A stretch of DNA of 64,000 bases from Panicum virgatum (taxonomy: Eukaryota; Streptophyta; Magnoliopsida; Poales; Poaceae), in NCBI RefSeq assembly GCF_016808335.1, contig NC_053143.1, positions 53,847,441 to 53,911,440 of the forward strand, written 5' to 3'. The position numbers were made by a program, and so were the translations under genes. The notes under the pieces are model-generated. The model had not been told where the DNA came from. It searched no databases and was given only the letters and a program-made list of their open reading frames with translations. Below are positions 40,784 through 52,887 of the stretch, in pieces; the stretch's first letter is position 1, and each line of letters opens with the position of its first letter.

Positions 40784-42160
40784 GTCTCTAACTCTTTATA
40801 TCCTTGTGTAGAGGGTCATCCTAAATATTACTTCTCCCTATATTTTTATATTCCCACGACAGTTCCCTTATACCAGATATCCTATTGTTCGAACCTTGAC
40901 ATATTAGAAATGAAACATAATCTACGAATTTTAAGGTTGAATGTCTATGATCTTGTTCTAAAATGGCAAGTATTTGGAATCGAATGTGGAATTTTGTTCT
41001 CGGATGTGAAAAGGGGAGAGAGATGATTTATGATGTTGCTACCTTGAGGGATTGTTTTTAGAGTACTTATGGAGAGAGGTTTTCCACTAAAATCCTAAAT
41101 TCGATATTAGAATAGTCTTTAGGGTGTCTCTTGGAGTTTGGAGATGATCTACACAAAACAGGCTTCACAATCTAACATTACCCCTTGTGCTTAAATAGTC
41201 CACTTTGCCTCCTCTACGCACAGCCGCAACGACGGCCTAGTCACGACCTCAACCGGCTCCAACCCATGTTCCCAGCCCTAACTACCCCGATTCCACTTCC
41301 CTTCTCCCGTGTGGCTGCTTTCTTTCTGCTTTGGGCTGGCGGCAGCGAACCGTAGCGGTGCGGCAAGCAACGGCTGCTCGCGAAAAGACGCGAGCAGCGC
41401 TACAATGCATAGCAACGACCAAAAAAATTTTGAACCTTTGAAAATGTTGAATACCCAAACCCCAAATCCTGGGCCCGCTCCTGCTTGCTGCCACTCGGAT
41501 GCTCATCACTCGGGCCCCGCGGGGGGCTCGCCAAGAGGCGCTCCAAGGACTAGCAATACAGTTATTATTGTTATATACAACAACGTAGTCTGCTTTTCTA
41601 TCAATCGGAGTTTTTTTTAGACCCTGTCAGTCGGAGTTCAATCATGTCACATGTTTACAGTGTTGGTTTACTTTGCCTGTACAAATAAGTATCCCTGCAG
41701 TCATTGCAACATATACATGTTTGAAGTTTTTTAGTGTTGAACTTGAACATACTCCTCTGCTTCGTCCCTCAGCTAGCTGTAAGCCAGTGATGATTCACAC
41801 AGATTAAAGGTTTGAAAAACAATCACATGTACGGTGTGTCACGGAGCTATTTTTACAATCATACTCTTGATCCTCGTTGCCCTGCTTATTTAGTAACGCA
41901 TCTTCTGTAACTGTAAACCTAATCTTGCAGTAGGAAGAAGAAATGCAGGTTCAGATCGTATCTTGGCTGGGGCTTGCGACTCACTATTGTAACTGCCAGT
42001 TGCTACACCAGTTCTGCGATGCCCGGAGTAGAGTTGGCGTTTGTACCAGTGAAGTAAGTGTTTGCAGGACCTCAGCATGATTCGAATTGGTTGGTTGCAA
42101 TCAAATGAGGAGCTATTTTTGAAAATAACAGAAACTATGATATTCACAAAAAAAAAACCC
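40784..42160. other. intergenic
   Basis: No gene is supported. 41210-41560 is GC-richer, and a perfect 10-bp hairpin, GCTGCTCGCG/CGCGAGCAGC with loop AAAAGA, lies at 41373-41398. The rest is AT-rich. Confidence 0.45.
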
Positions 42161-44770
42161 TCGGTTTGGCATTTTCGTGTGACCCCCTGATTTTGATCGA
42201 AATTATTCACATAACTCCTCGGTTCAGATCGGCTCCTCACCTCCGCCTGTCGCCGCCGGTCGGTCCTCCGTGGCCGCCTCCTCGCCGTCGCCGCACCTGT
42301 CTGAGCGGAAGGCACTCTAGCTCACCGGATAGCCAGGCAGCGCTCGCGGGGAAGGAGGCCACCGTGGCTTGCTTGCCCCGTGCTCACTGCTGACGCAGGG
42401 GGAACATCTTTGACCAGAGATCTGCGTGCCAGCTTCCTCTCCCTGCTAGACACGGATCCATGCCTCGCCGTTCTGGATGGCCTTCTGCTCGTACCAGTGC
42501 TCCCTCCGCTGCTCTCTGTCGCCGCTTCCTCGGCTAGGCGCAGCTCCAGTGCGCTCATCTCAGTCGAATCGTCGCGCGTCGATCCGGCCAAACATCAGGT
42601 ACCAGCTTTTCAAATCAACTGGAGAAACTCAGCTGAAATTTGCAAGTGGATAACACTTTTAGGGTTGGATGCTTGTGCATCTCACAATTCAAAGTCGAGA
42701 TTTTTTCTAAGCTTGTAGTCAGTTAGAATTCCATTCTTCCCTGTTCATGGTATGCAGGTTCTGAATCTCAACTGAAAGTTCGCCAATCCCTTTTTCGAGG
42801 TTCAAATCCTGAAAAGCTTTAAAATCCAGCTAGGAAAATTCTGGATCTCATTTCGAAGTCGAAACATCTAAAAGCTTTAAACCAAATGTTTGATTTACTA
42901 ACTATTTTCTTCCATCAAGTGCTTCCCCTGGTTTCTGACAATTTGTTGATCAAAGTCAAATTTGGCCTTAGTGGATATAAAAACTTAAAAAGGTGATCTC
43001 GTGGTCGTCAGAATACACCACCAAACTTAGCAAGATATAGGATAATACCACTAGGTCCACTACTGATGAGTAATCTTTTTTTTTTCGAAAGACCCGGACA
43101 GCTTCCGGCATGTATTAATAAGGAGAAAGCATTTTACATGAAAACCAACCTAACCTGCCAAATTGCAAGTCGGAGTCAACGCCCAACACCATTGCATTGC
43201 TTGACCAAAAAATATGTTCAGTCCTGTGCAGACTGAGCTATGCAATCTACATATAATTTTTTCCAACCATTACTCCGCCGTTTCACTCTTTCAGCTTGGT
43301 ACGCTACTTCCTGAACTATGCACCTTGGCGTCCGTCAACAAAGAGTTCTGATTCCTTACTTCTGTTAGGTCATGCTTGATTTACCTTTCTGCTCAGTGTC
43401 TCTGCTTCTGTTCCTTCCTGCTGGACGCTAGCTGGTTGGAAAAGAGATCTTTCTGGGAGCGTAAAATTCACATTGGCACATACTGATCTCTTCTTGTACA
43501 TCTCTCTGATCAGTGGCTTACCAATTTACCCATATTCAGGTAACTTTTATTGTTCTAAGAGCTCTGATTTAGTGCTGATTCTTCTTTTCTGCTAAGCTGC
43601 TCATGTTGTGTTCTGCTTGCCCAGTCTTCTTGTTGATTTTGAGCCAATTTATCTAGCAAATACTCCATCAGTCCATCTATTAATTTTTCTCTCTCTTTCT
43701 ATTTTTTATAGGTGTCGCAGCTTGATATGCGGGTTCTCTCTTGTGCTGATTGTCAACTTTCTGTCTATTGATTTCTCCAAGCAGTCCCTTTTCATTTTCT
43801 TGGGCTTGTTTAGAACTTGATATATCAAAGTAATGATGGGCTGATCATCATCACAAAATGGTTCCATAACATGGTTGCAGTGGCCAGTGGATCTTATCAT
43901 TAATCCTGTTAGCTTGCTGGAAGATAGATCTGCAAGGTACTGTGCTACAGATATTGATTCTTTGTTTACATGCCTTTGTAATGTTGTTACTATTAGTGAT
44001 TTGTTATCACTGCTTCACAGCTAGAATGTGAAAATTCAATTACAGGCTTCAGGGGAGGGAATATCCATAAAAAGATGATTCATCTATGTTAATAATAAAG
44101 TATGACTAGTGGAACATTACTCTCAAGGATCAGTATGTGGGATCCTATGTAAGATCTGTATTTGATTACGCTAGGATCGAGTCAAATGATAAGCCACCTT
44201 AACTGAAAGAACTAAAATGAATGTCAACTCAAACATGATAATTCACTATTGATATGTCAGTACCTCACCACATTTGTTAATTTATCCAGCACCATCATTG
44301 ATCTTTTTTTTGTCTTTGAAGATTATTTATGCATTATCCGGAAAAGGCACCATTTACCCTAGTGCATTAGCTCCTCAGAAACACATAGCGTTTTCTGTAA
44401 ATTTACTCAGCTCAATATTTCTAATAACAATAATGAACTGATTATTATTTATTCTGAGCATGTTTAATAATTTACAAGGTTGTACAACTTCCCAGCTCAA
44501 GTAACCTACACTTTAAATGCGGTTCAAAAGCTATGTACCATTAAAAAAAGTCATCAATAAACCTCCATAGCTCAACTTGTTCAAGACATAAACATAAATT
44601 AAGTAGTGATTTATGTGAATCTGTTACTAGGATAAAAGTTTAGTGATCCTTGTCTAGCTTTTCAAGCTGTCTTAACACATGTTGTGGATTCATTGCCAGT
44701 CTTCAAGTCTGCTACCCTTGCAAATAAATCACTTGGAATTTCTTGAAGACCTTCCTCAGAAGTTTGGCTA
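42161..44770. other. 5' region of the NLR gene
   Basis: A GC-rich patch at 42230-42600 is followed by AT-rich DNA with several CAG/GT sites, resembling untranslated leader exons and introns of a resistance gene. No coding exon is recognised. A segment at 43078-43250, starting with a T-run and TTCGAAAGACCCGG, may be a small repeat remnant. Confidence 0.35.
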
Positions 44771-45853
44771 ATGGCAACCATATTACATTCTCTGGTTTTA
44801 TCATGTGCTAAGAAGTTGCAAGATATCATAGCAGAGGAGGCAATTCTTATTCTAGGGGTAAAAGGAGAGCTTAGAGAATTGCTGAGAACAATGAACCAGA
44901 TACAATGCTTTCTTAATGATGCTGAGCAGAGAAGGACAGAAGGGTCGGCAGTTAACAATTGGCTCGCTGAGCTGAAAGATTCTATATATGAAGCTGATGA
45001 TATTATTGACATGGCCAAAATTGAGGGAAGCAAGCTGCTAGCAAACTATCCTTCATCAACATCCTCGTCATCAAGAGACTCGATTGGGTGTACAGGATTC
45101 TCGGTTTTCTCTTGCGTTCCTACTATTCAGAGACACCGTCGGATTGCAATTCGAATAAAAAGTTTCAATGCAGAACTTGAGAAGATTACAAAGCTAGGTG
45201 AAAGATTTTTAAAGCTTCAGAATGTGCAGACTAAAGAGGATGTTTCAGCAGTGAGGAAGATGAAAACTTGCCAAATTTTGGAGCCTAACCTTGTGGGGAA
45301 GGAAACATCACGTGCCAGCAAAAGAATTTTGGAACTGGTGCTTGCACACAAGAAAAAGAAAACTTTTAAGTTTGGTATTCTTGGAACCGGAGGCGTTGGT
45401 AAAACAACTTTGGCTCAAAAAATCTATAATGATGAAAAGATAAAAGGAACCTTTAGGAAACAAGCATGGATTTGTGTTTCTCAGGAGTATTCTGAAGTTG
45501 CTTTATTAAAGGAAGTTCTTGGAAACATCGGGGTAAATTATGATCAAGATGAAACTGTGGGTGAACTCAGTGCAAAGCTTGCAATGGAAATTGAAAACAA
45601 AAGTTTATTTCTTGTGTTGGATGACATTTGGCAGCATGGTGTGTGGAATAATCTACTTAGAATCCCGCTACACACTGCAGCTACTACAGTGATTCTGTTA
45701 ACAACTCGAAATGATACAGTTGCACAAGCAACTGGGGTGGACGATGTTGTCACACCCGATTTTAAAAACAAAATCGAATGCATAACTATATATATGCCAA
45801 GATCAAGTTTCATACATACAGTGACATTGTAAGTGAATAATCAGTAACAGTAT

Positions 45854-45983
45854 TATTAGAATGAGCAACTCAATCTATTCCATGGCCCAAAGGGGCAGAA
45901 TATACATGTACACAATATGCAAAGAGGCCCTCCAACTAAAGGGAAATACAAGAGAGATACACACAGCACATATATATCTGACA
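45854..45983 (-). repeat. copia 3' LTR
   Basis: Direct repeat of 50295-50422. Plus-strand ends TATTAGAATG and ATCTGACA. Confidence 0.93.
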
Positions 45984-45987
45984 CCCC

Positions 45988-48900
45988 CCCTCAAACTCAT
46001 GGGGGATCCACAACACTGAGTTTGGAGAGGAAGTAGCTGTGCTGAGCCCTTGTCTGTGCCTTTGTGAAGAAGTTCGCCAATTGAAACTCGGAAGGCACAT
46101 ACTGAAGAGCCACAATCTGATCATGCACCTGCGATCTCAAGTAAGAAGCATCAACACCGATGTGCTTGGTGAGTTCATGCTTCACAGGATCCCAAGCAAT
46201 ATTGATCGCACCAGTACTATCAGAGGAGAGAGGAGTTGGTGTGAAGCCATCACACCGAAATCCTCAAGTAGCCACTGGAGCCAGTGATCTCAGCTGTCAC
46301 TGCTGCCATAGCCCTCAACTCAGCCTCAGCACTTGAATGAGAAACTGTTGTCTGCTTTTTGGTTTTCCAAGCAATCAAGGAGGACCCAAGAAAGACACAA
46401 TAAGCAAAGAGAGAGCGACGATCATAAGGGTCATTAGCCCAGGTTGCATCAGAGTATGCCTGAAGCTCAAGAGGGCTAGAACGAGAGAAGAACAACCGAC
46501 GAGAGCTAGTGCCACGAAGATATCGAAGAACCCGAAGGAGGTGAGTGTAATGAAGTTGGGTGGGTGCAGAGACAAACTCAGGATGTGAACAACATGAGAG
46601 ATGTCAGGACGAGTGATCCCAAGGTAGACAAGACTACCAACAAGATGCCGGTAGCGAGTCAGATCCGCAAGAGGCTCACCATCAGTGGCTCGCAACTGAA
46701 CACCAAGCTCCATGGGTGTGTCAACAGTGCGGTGATCGGTGAGAGCAGCACGATAGAGAAGATCCTGAATGTACTTCTCCTGGGAGAGGTAGATGCCATC
46801 AGGCGTGGAGGAAACCTCGAGACCAAGGAAGTAACGAAGAGGACCCAGATCAGACATTAAGAATTTGTCACTAAGACGCTTCTTCACAAAGTCAATGAAC
46901 TGAGAGTCATCACCAGTAATGATCATATCATCAACATAGAGAAGAAGCGTGCGACCACGAGGGTAAGTGTGGACAAAGAGAGCGGGATCGTGGGCGCTGG
47001 GCTTAAAACCAGCATCAGTGACAACGGAGGAAAAACGCTCAAACCAGGCCCGAGGAGCCTGCTTGAGGCTGTAAAGGGAGCGACGCAGACGACAAACCAT
47101 GCCATCCGGAACAGAGTAGCCTGGAGGTGGCTGCATGTAAACCTCCTCACGTAGCTCATCATTGAGAAAGGCATTCTTGACATCAAGCTGGGAGATGGAC
47201 CACTGTCGGACAGAGGCAACAGCGAGAAGAGTCCGAACTGTGGTCATGTGAGCAACTGGTGCAAAAGTCTCATCATAATCACGACCGTGCTCCTGCTGAA
47301 AACCACGAGCTACAAGACGAGCCTTGTAGCACTCAAGAGAGCCATCAGAGCGAGTCTTGATCTTATAGACCCACTTGCAAGTAATAGGATTCACATGAGA
47401 TGGCAACATGACAAGATCCCTTGTACCAGTGCGCTCCAAGGCAGCAATCTCCTCAGCCATGGCGTGCTGCCAGTTAGGGTGGACAACAGCCTCTTGGTAA
47501 GTGGCTGGCTCAACAAGTGCAGCAGCAGTGAAGCCATAGCACTCTGGAGGTCGTAGGGCACCACGATCACGAAGATCATAACGAGATGGTGACTCAGGAG
47601 CAGGACCAAGGAGTGAGGAAGAAGACTCGGGTGAAGGTGGAGTTCTCGGACGACGAGAGTAGACGTGAGTGATCTCACGAGGAGGGGCCACCACAGGAGC
47701 AGGTCCGAGGAGTGAGAAAGACGACTCAGGTGAAGGCGGAGGTGGAGGTCTCGGGCGATGAGAGTAGACGTGGGTGATCTCACGTGGAGGGATCATCACA
47801 AGAGTAGGACTAGGGGACAACGGAGAAGACACAAGAGGAGAAAGAGGAACCTCGACGGGAGGAGGCCCAAAGAGCGACTGAGAAGGCTCAGGTGGAGGTG
47901 GAGGAACTATAGAAGGAGCAGAAGGTGGTGGTAGTGGAGTGGATGGCAGTGGAAAAGACACGTCAGGAAGAGTCAAGAAGGAGATAGACTCCGCGGTAGT
48001 GGAAGAGGAGGTGGAGGAGGAACGAGGGTAAAAAGGGCGGGATTCATCAAAGGTGACATTCCGAGATATCCTCATCCGACGGGCAACAGGGTCGTAGCAG
48101 CGATAACCCTTATGCTCCGTACTGTACCCAAGAAAAACACACTCAACGTATTGAGCAGTTTGCTTAGTGCGCTCACGAGGGGGGAGAAGAACAAAGCAGG
48201 CACACCCAAAGCAACGGAGATGACTGTAGTTGGGTGGATGGCCAAACAAATGCTCATACGGGGTACAACCCTGAAGAACTAAGGAAGGCTATCTATTAAT
48301 GAGAAAAATAGCCATAGAAACAGCCTCAGCCCAGAAGTGAGGTGGAAGCTCAGAGGAGAGTAGTAAAGGGCGAGCAGTCTCAAGTATGTGACGATGCTTG
48401 CGTTCGGCAGCACCATTATGAGCATGGGCACTAGGACAAGAAAATTGAGGAAGGGTGCCCTGGTCAGCAAGGAAGCGGCGATGCGTAGCAGAGATGTACT
48501 CACTAGCAGAATCAGCACAAAAAGCACGAATGGGAGAATCATACTGAGTGTGAATCATAGTGGCAAATTGCTAGTAGATAGAAACTGACCATGAGAGGAC
48601 ATAAGATAAATCCAGGTAAACCGTGAATAATCATCGATGAAAATGACATAATAGGAGTGACCCCCCTTTGGAGACAAAAGGACCTGGCCCCCATACATCA
48701 GAGTGAATGAGATCAAAAGGACGCTGCGATACAGAATCACTAGATGGATAAGGGAGTTGCAACTGTTCACCAAGTTTGCAACCCATACAATGAAGTGCAG
48801 CATCACCAGACACAGGACCTAGAACACCACTGCCCACAAGAGTGGATAGCCTCGAACCGGAGAGATGGCCAAGGCGACGTTGCCACTGAGCAAAGGTAGG

Positions 48901-49502
48901 TGCAGTAGTAGAAGCAGCAACCATGGGTGCAGGTGAGCTGGATGAGGGATTCGTCATAGTGGACGAGGGAAGGCGAAGCCAGTCAAGCTCCCAAAGATGC
49001 TGAGAGTCATGGTGCTGAGGCCCAGTCCCAACAAGAAGTCCCATGCGAATATCCTGAACACAACAAGAGTCCGACTCAAGAATGATCCGACATCCATGAT
49101 CAGTGATCTGGCCAGCAGACATCAGCTGCATAGTGAGGCTAGGAACATGTGAACGGTAGGCACATGAAAGGAAGACGTTGAAAGAACACCTCGTCCAGTA
49201 ACTGGAAGAGAGGTGCCATCAGCTATCTGAACAACAAGAGGGTGATCAAGAGAAGACAAGGAAGATAGCTGGGTTGAATCTGGAGTCATATGAAATGAAG
49301 CACCAGAATCAAGGAACCGTTGAGACGATGTGTCATGGTAAGGATGCGGTAGTGGGGAATCAGAAGCACGAGCAATAGTCCCAGAAAGAGAGGAAGTAGC
49401 TGCATTGAGGCGGCAAAACAATGTGAGCAGCTCTTGCTCTAAGGCAGAGCCCGAGATAGTGGTGGAAGAGGCCATCAGCGAGACCAGAACTGCTGAGCTC
49501 AC
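45988..49502 (-). pseudogene. pol: copia pol (protease, integrase, RT, RNase H), broken
   Basis: Protease FLDSGASFHM lies near 49300. The GAG-pre-integrase/HHCC region reads [17 protein letters not shown], with Q where the family's first zinc-binding histidine is expected. The integrase core has [19 protein letters not shown] and [10 protein letters not shown]. Reverse transcriptase (in 46600-48249) contains WVYKIKTRSDGS, LDVKNAFL and LLLYVDDMIITGD. RNase H has AYSDATWANDPYDRRS and SSAEAELRAM. Lesions: one-base deletion near 49165, insertion in a G-run near 48665, stop and frameshift near 48570, TAG after FLINR near 48288, and frameshifts near 46575 and 46270. Non-functional. Confidence 0.92.
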
Positions 49503-50280
49503 TCTGTATCTTTTTCTTTCTTTTTTTTTATAATGAGCAGGGAGGCTCGAGAGCAGAGCAGGGGAGGGGAGGCTCGAGTAGAGCAGAGGGCTCGAGCCGG
49601 GAGGGGTTGGGTTCGCGCGGGCGGCAGGGGCCCGCGCGGTCGAGCAGAGCCCTCGGGGCTGAGGCCACGAGGCCGCGATTGAGGGGCGGCGAGCGGCCCA
49701 GCAGGCGCGGCTGCGGCCCGGTGGCGCGGCTGCCGGCCGCAGAGGCGCCGAGGTGCGAAGCCGGCGGAGCGCGCGAAGACGCGGAGCCGACGGGGCGCGC
49801 GAAGGCTGCCGCGGGAATAGGACGACGGCGGCCGGCGCACGGACCCCCGGGAACAGGGATCCGCGGGAGCTGGGACCGCACGGGCGGCAGGGGCCCGTGC
49901 GGTCGAGCAGAGCCCGCGGGAGCTGGGACCCGCGGGGCTGAGGCCGCGAGGCCGTACAGGCGGCAGGGGACGCGCGGCTGAGGCCGCGACGGAGTGGCGG
50001 CGAGCGGCCCAGCGGGCGCGGCTACGGCCCGGTGGCACGGCTGCCGGCCGCAGAGGCGCCGAGGGACGAGGCCGGCGGAGCGCGCGGAGGCGTAGGCGTC
50101 GGGGCAGGTGAGAGGCAAGAGGAAGGAGAGATCCGGGAGGTAAGAAAAGGAAGGAAAAGGGGAGAGGGAGAAGAGGAAGAAGAGAGGTGGAGCTGCTCTT
50201 CGCCGGCCGGCGGTGGCTGCTCACCGGCGGGTCGCCGATGGCACGCCGGCGACGGTGGAAGGGATCCTGGCTGGGGACCT
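49503..50280 (-). repeat. GC-rich, internally duplicated region in the place of copia gag
   Basis: Very GC-rich, with a 49.6-50.1 kb internal duplication. The block GGCGGCGAGCGGCCCAGC recurs at a spacing of about 309 bp (near 49685 and 49994), and GGGCGGCAGGGGCCCG recurs at about 261 bp (near 49618 and 49879). ORFs on both strands are arginine/alanine/proline-rich. No UBN2/gag fold or CCHC zinc knuckle is visible. The element therefore lacks gag, and this may be a replacement or captured host GC-rich DNA. Confidence 0.65.
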
Positions 50281-50294
50281 TAGCTCTGTTACCA
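50281..50294 (-). other. copia primer-binding site
   Basis: Minus strand TGGTAACAGAGCTA follows the 5' LTR directly. It differs at one of the first 12 bases from the TGGTATCAGAGC site used by many copia elements. Confidence 0.8.
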
Positions 50295-50422
50295 TGTTAG
50301 AATGAGCAACTCAATCTATTCCATGGCCCAAAGGGGCAGAATATACATTTATACAATATGCAAAGAGGCCCTCCAACTAAAGGGAAATATAAGAGATACA
50401 CACAGCACATATATATCTAACA
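50295..50422 (-). repeat. copia 5' LTR
   Basis: Begins TGTTAGAATG and ends ATCTAACA on the plus strand. Followed by target duplication AGTAT. Confidence 0.93.
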
Positions 50423-52113
50423 AGTATCATGTAAAAAGAATTACAACAATTAAAAGACTATCAGAGTTATACAGTTTATCCTGGAAACGAAGAATCCAAA
50501 CTTCAGAGGCAATCGACCGGAGGTTGTGTACGCCTAGAACTCATCAACATCTTCAAAAGACTTCATAAACCTTCTCATTCTGAGCAGCAATAAGCAATGG
50601 TGAGTACACTTATGGTTGGTACTCAGCAAGACCACAAGAAATAACCAGAAAATGATTTAATTTCATCTTTAAGTAAAATTAATCATGTGAGGGTCCAAGC
50701 CGCTCTTGACCGTGAGCACGACTGATATATCAGTTTTACACTCTGCAGAGGTTGTACACTTTCACCACAATTCGCGTAAAAGTTCAAAGAACTTTAAACC
50801 CAACCATGCAAGTGCGGGCCAAGCACTATATCACACTTCCTTATGTATGACTGCATAGGGACGCTACGAGGTTTTTCCAAAGAATCACTGTATGTACGCA
50901 CTGGTCCCTTACTTTCTGCGGTACCTTAGAAGATGAAGCTTCTATCACCCACTTCATCAATTCTCGGTAACCCAAAATCCACCAATCAAACGCCCCAGGC
51001 ACGACATATATATCATCGAATTACTTAGCCAAGACCAGAGCCATATGGTATTGTGGTTGCACTGTTTTCTTGGGTGGTTCTCTATGTTCCAATTAAATCA
51101 AGTATTCTCATAAATAAGCATAGATAGAAGTATGGTTGGGGTAATAGGGTCACTTGCCTTTCTCCAACGAAAAGCTACTCTTACTGCTCTTCAGCTATTG
51201 CTCACTTGAAAGAACTTGATCTTCAATCCTCGAACGGCGATCCTTCTACTCGAAGCAATCATCGGGCAACCATACAAGCAAACAAGAAGTACAACTAAGA
51301 ACAAAACACCAAAACAAAAGAATGGTTTTAAAAGAGCGCATTAAAGGATAGGGCTCGCTGGTACGGTTACGAGAGCGCTAGAAACGCAGAAAACAAAGCT
51401 AGGGTTGAAAAGAAACAGCTATCGAAAGTTTATATTACTACTGAACAAAACAACTATGAGCTTAAAATATTTTATTTAGAAAACATGTGAAAAGGATATT
51501 TTTAAGAAATATCCCAATTATGATCAGCTCATATTATACTTATTTTCAAAAGCGAAGTAGAACTTAGTCCAATTTTATTCAATTATCTATGTACAAATTA
51601 CACTAATTAAACAATAAATTCGGAAGAAACTTGTGAGAGCATCTAAACGCACAACTTTATATAATTCGATTGGAACTAACAAATTAATTTGAAAACACAT
51701 TTGAGTTGATATTAAACAAATTAACATTAATTATGATAACCGGAGCAACATCTAATTAGCTTTTAATTAGAAAAAAAATTAGATGAGAGAACTTTAATCA
51801 AATTAAATCTAAATTTAATTTTGAAACAAAAACTACGATACTACAACGTTGCAACATGATAGCTTATGCTGAAAGAAAACTAACGCGACAAGAACAAACT
51901 GAAACAGATCTAAAACGCAAAAACTACAGGCTAAACGATGATCTAGGATCTAGTCGTGATTAACCGTAGACTTGGCTAGCTGCTGATTTTAACAAGGCAC
52001 AGGAAACTATGCTCGCGAATTTAGCAAATGATAGGGGTAGATCCGGAAAAGGTTAGGGTTGGGGCTAGACTGAAAAGATCTAATACATCTAGGGGGTTTA
52101 CTGCAGATTTCAC

Positions 52114-52887
52114 CTACGATGCGCGGATACTTGTGAACCCTCAAGTATCAGATACTGATACTCCTCCGATACTTACAGGATACCGATACTCCTCCGATAC
52201 TTGTCGGACAAGTATAGAATATTTAAATAATATTTAAATAAATAAGATAATATCGATACTTTGTCGACACCTTTCCGATTCTTTCCCAACACGTCAAAAC
52301 CCTAACCCCTCATTAACCGTGTAAATACACCATCTATACACACGAGACCCTCTATCCACGCATCCCTTCGTCATTTTCCACGTAGCAACCAATTGCACCA
52401 TCGCCATCTCCCATCACCGTCGCCCAGTCCGCCTCTACCCGATCATCCTGCCCCTGCTCCAATCTAATCAATGGCGAGTGAAATTGGGGCGTCAGATCCA
52501 TCTGCATCCAGCACTACTACTGGTACTGCAGGTGCTGTTCCTTCATCAGGCAACAATTCAGCTAGGGCAAGCCAAATTTTGGCTGTTGTTCATGTTTTTC
52601 CTCGACACGACAATGAGATGAAGCCCTTGTGGAGGTATGTCGAGGTGCTGGAGAAGATTGGAAAGGGTCAGGGAGGTAACGCAAAGAGTAGATTTATCAT
52701 TTCCATACTATTTTTATATTATCATACTATGAAATATGGTCGTTTTGAACTAGTCTGGAACATTTTTATATATATATTATATATATATATTCGCATATCC
52801 CCTTATCAGTGTTTTAGGAAAAATGACGTATCGGAGTATCAACGTATCGCGTATCCGTATCCGTATCCAAGTATCCGGGTAACATAG
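52114..52887 (+). mobile_element. hAT-like element with relic of transposase exon 1
   Basis: A perfect 8-bp duplication GATTTCAC (52106-52113 and 52888-52895) flanks 774 bp whose ends CTACGATGCGCGGATACTTG and, inverted, CTATGTTACCCGGATACTTG are imperfect inverted repeats. Both subterminal regions are full of GTATC/GATAC motifs. ATG 52471 opens MASEIGASDPSASS and reaches KPLWRYVEVLEKIGKGQGGN, the usual start of a BED zinc finger in hAT transposases. It stops at a GTAACG donor-like site before the zinc ligands. The rest of the transposase is absent, so this is an internally deleted element. Confidence 0.85.

Larger units (their letters stand above)
45854..50422 (-). mobile_element. Ty1/copia retrotransposon nested in the LTR
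   Basis: Short LTRs (45854-45983, 130 bp; 50295-50422, 128 bp) differ at about five sites by eye plus a 2-bp gap. Target duplications AGTAT lie at 45849-45853 and 50423-50427. On the minus strand the order is 5' LTR, PBS TGGTAACAGAGCTA (near-match to the initiator-Met tRNA site), GC-rich region, protease, integrase, reverse transcriptase, RNase H, polypurine tract (complement of the C-run at 45984), 3' LTR. No gag domain is seen. pol is broken. Confidence 0.95.

Noticed and set aside
49499..50224. 241-codon minus-strand ORF as copia gag
   Set aside because: The composition is Arg/Pro/Ala/Ser low complexity, without gag fold or zinc knuckle, and opposite-strand ORFs are equally long.
52471..52887. 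138-codon ORF as a host gene
   Set aside because: It lies wholly within an 8-bp-duplication-bounded hAT element and matches only the N-terminus of a hAT transposase.
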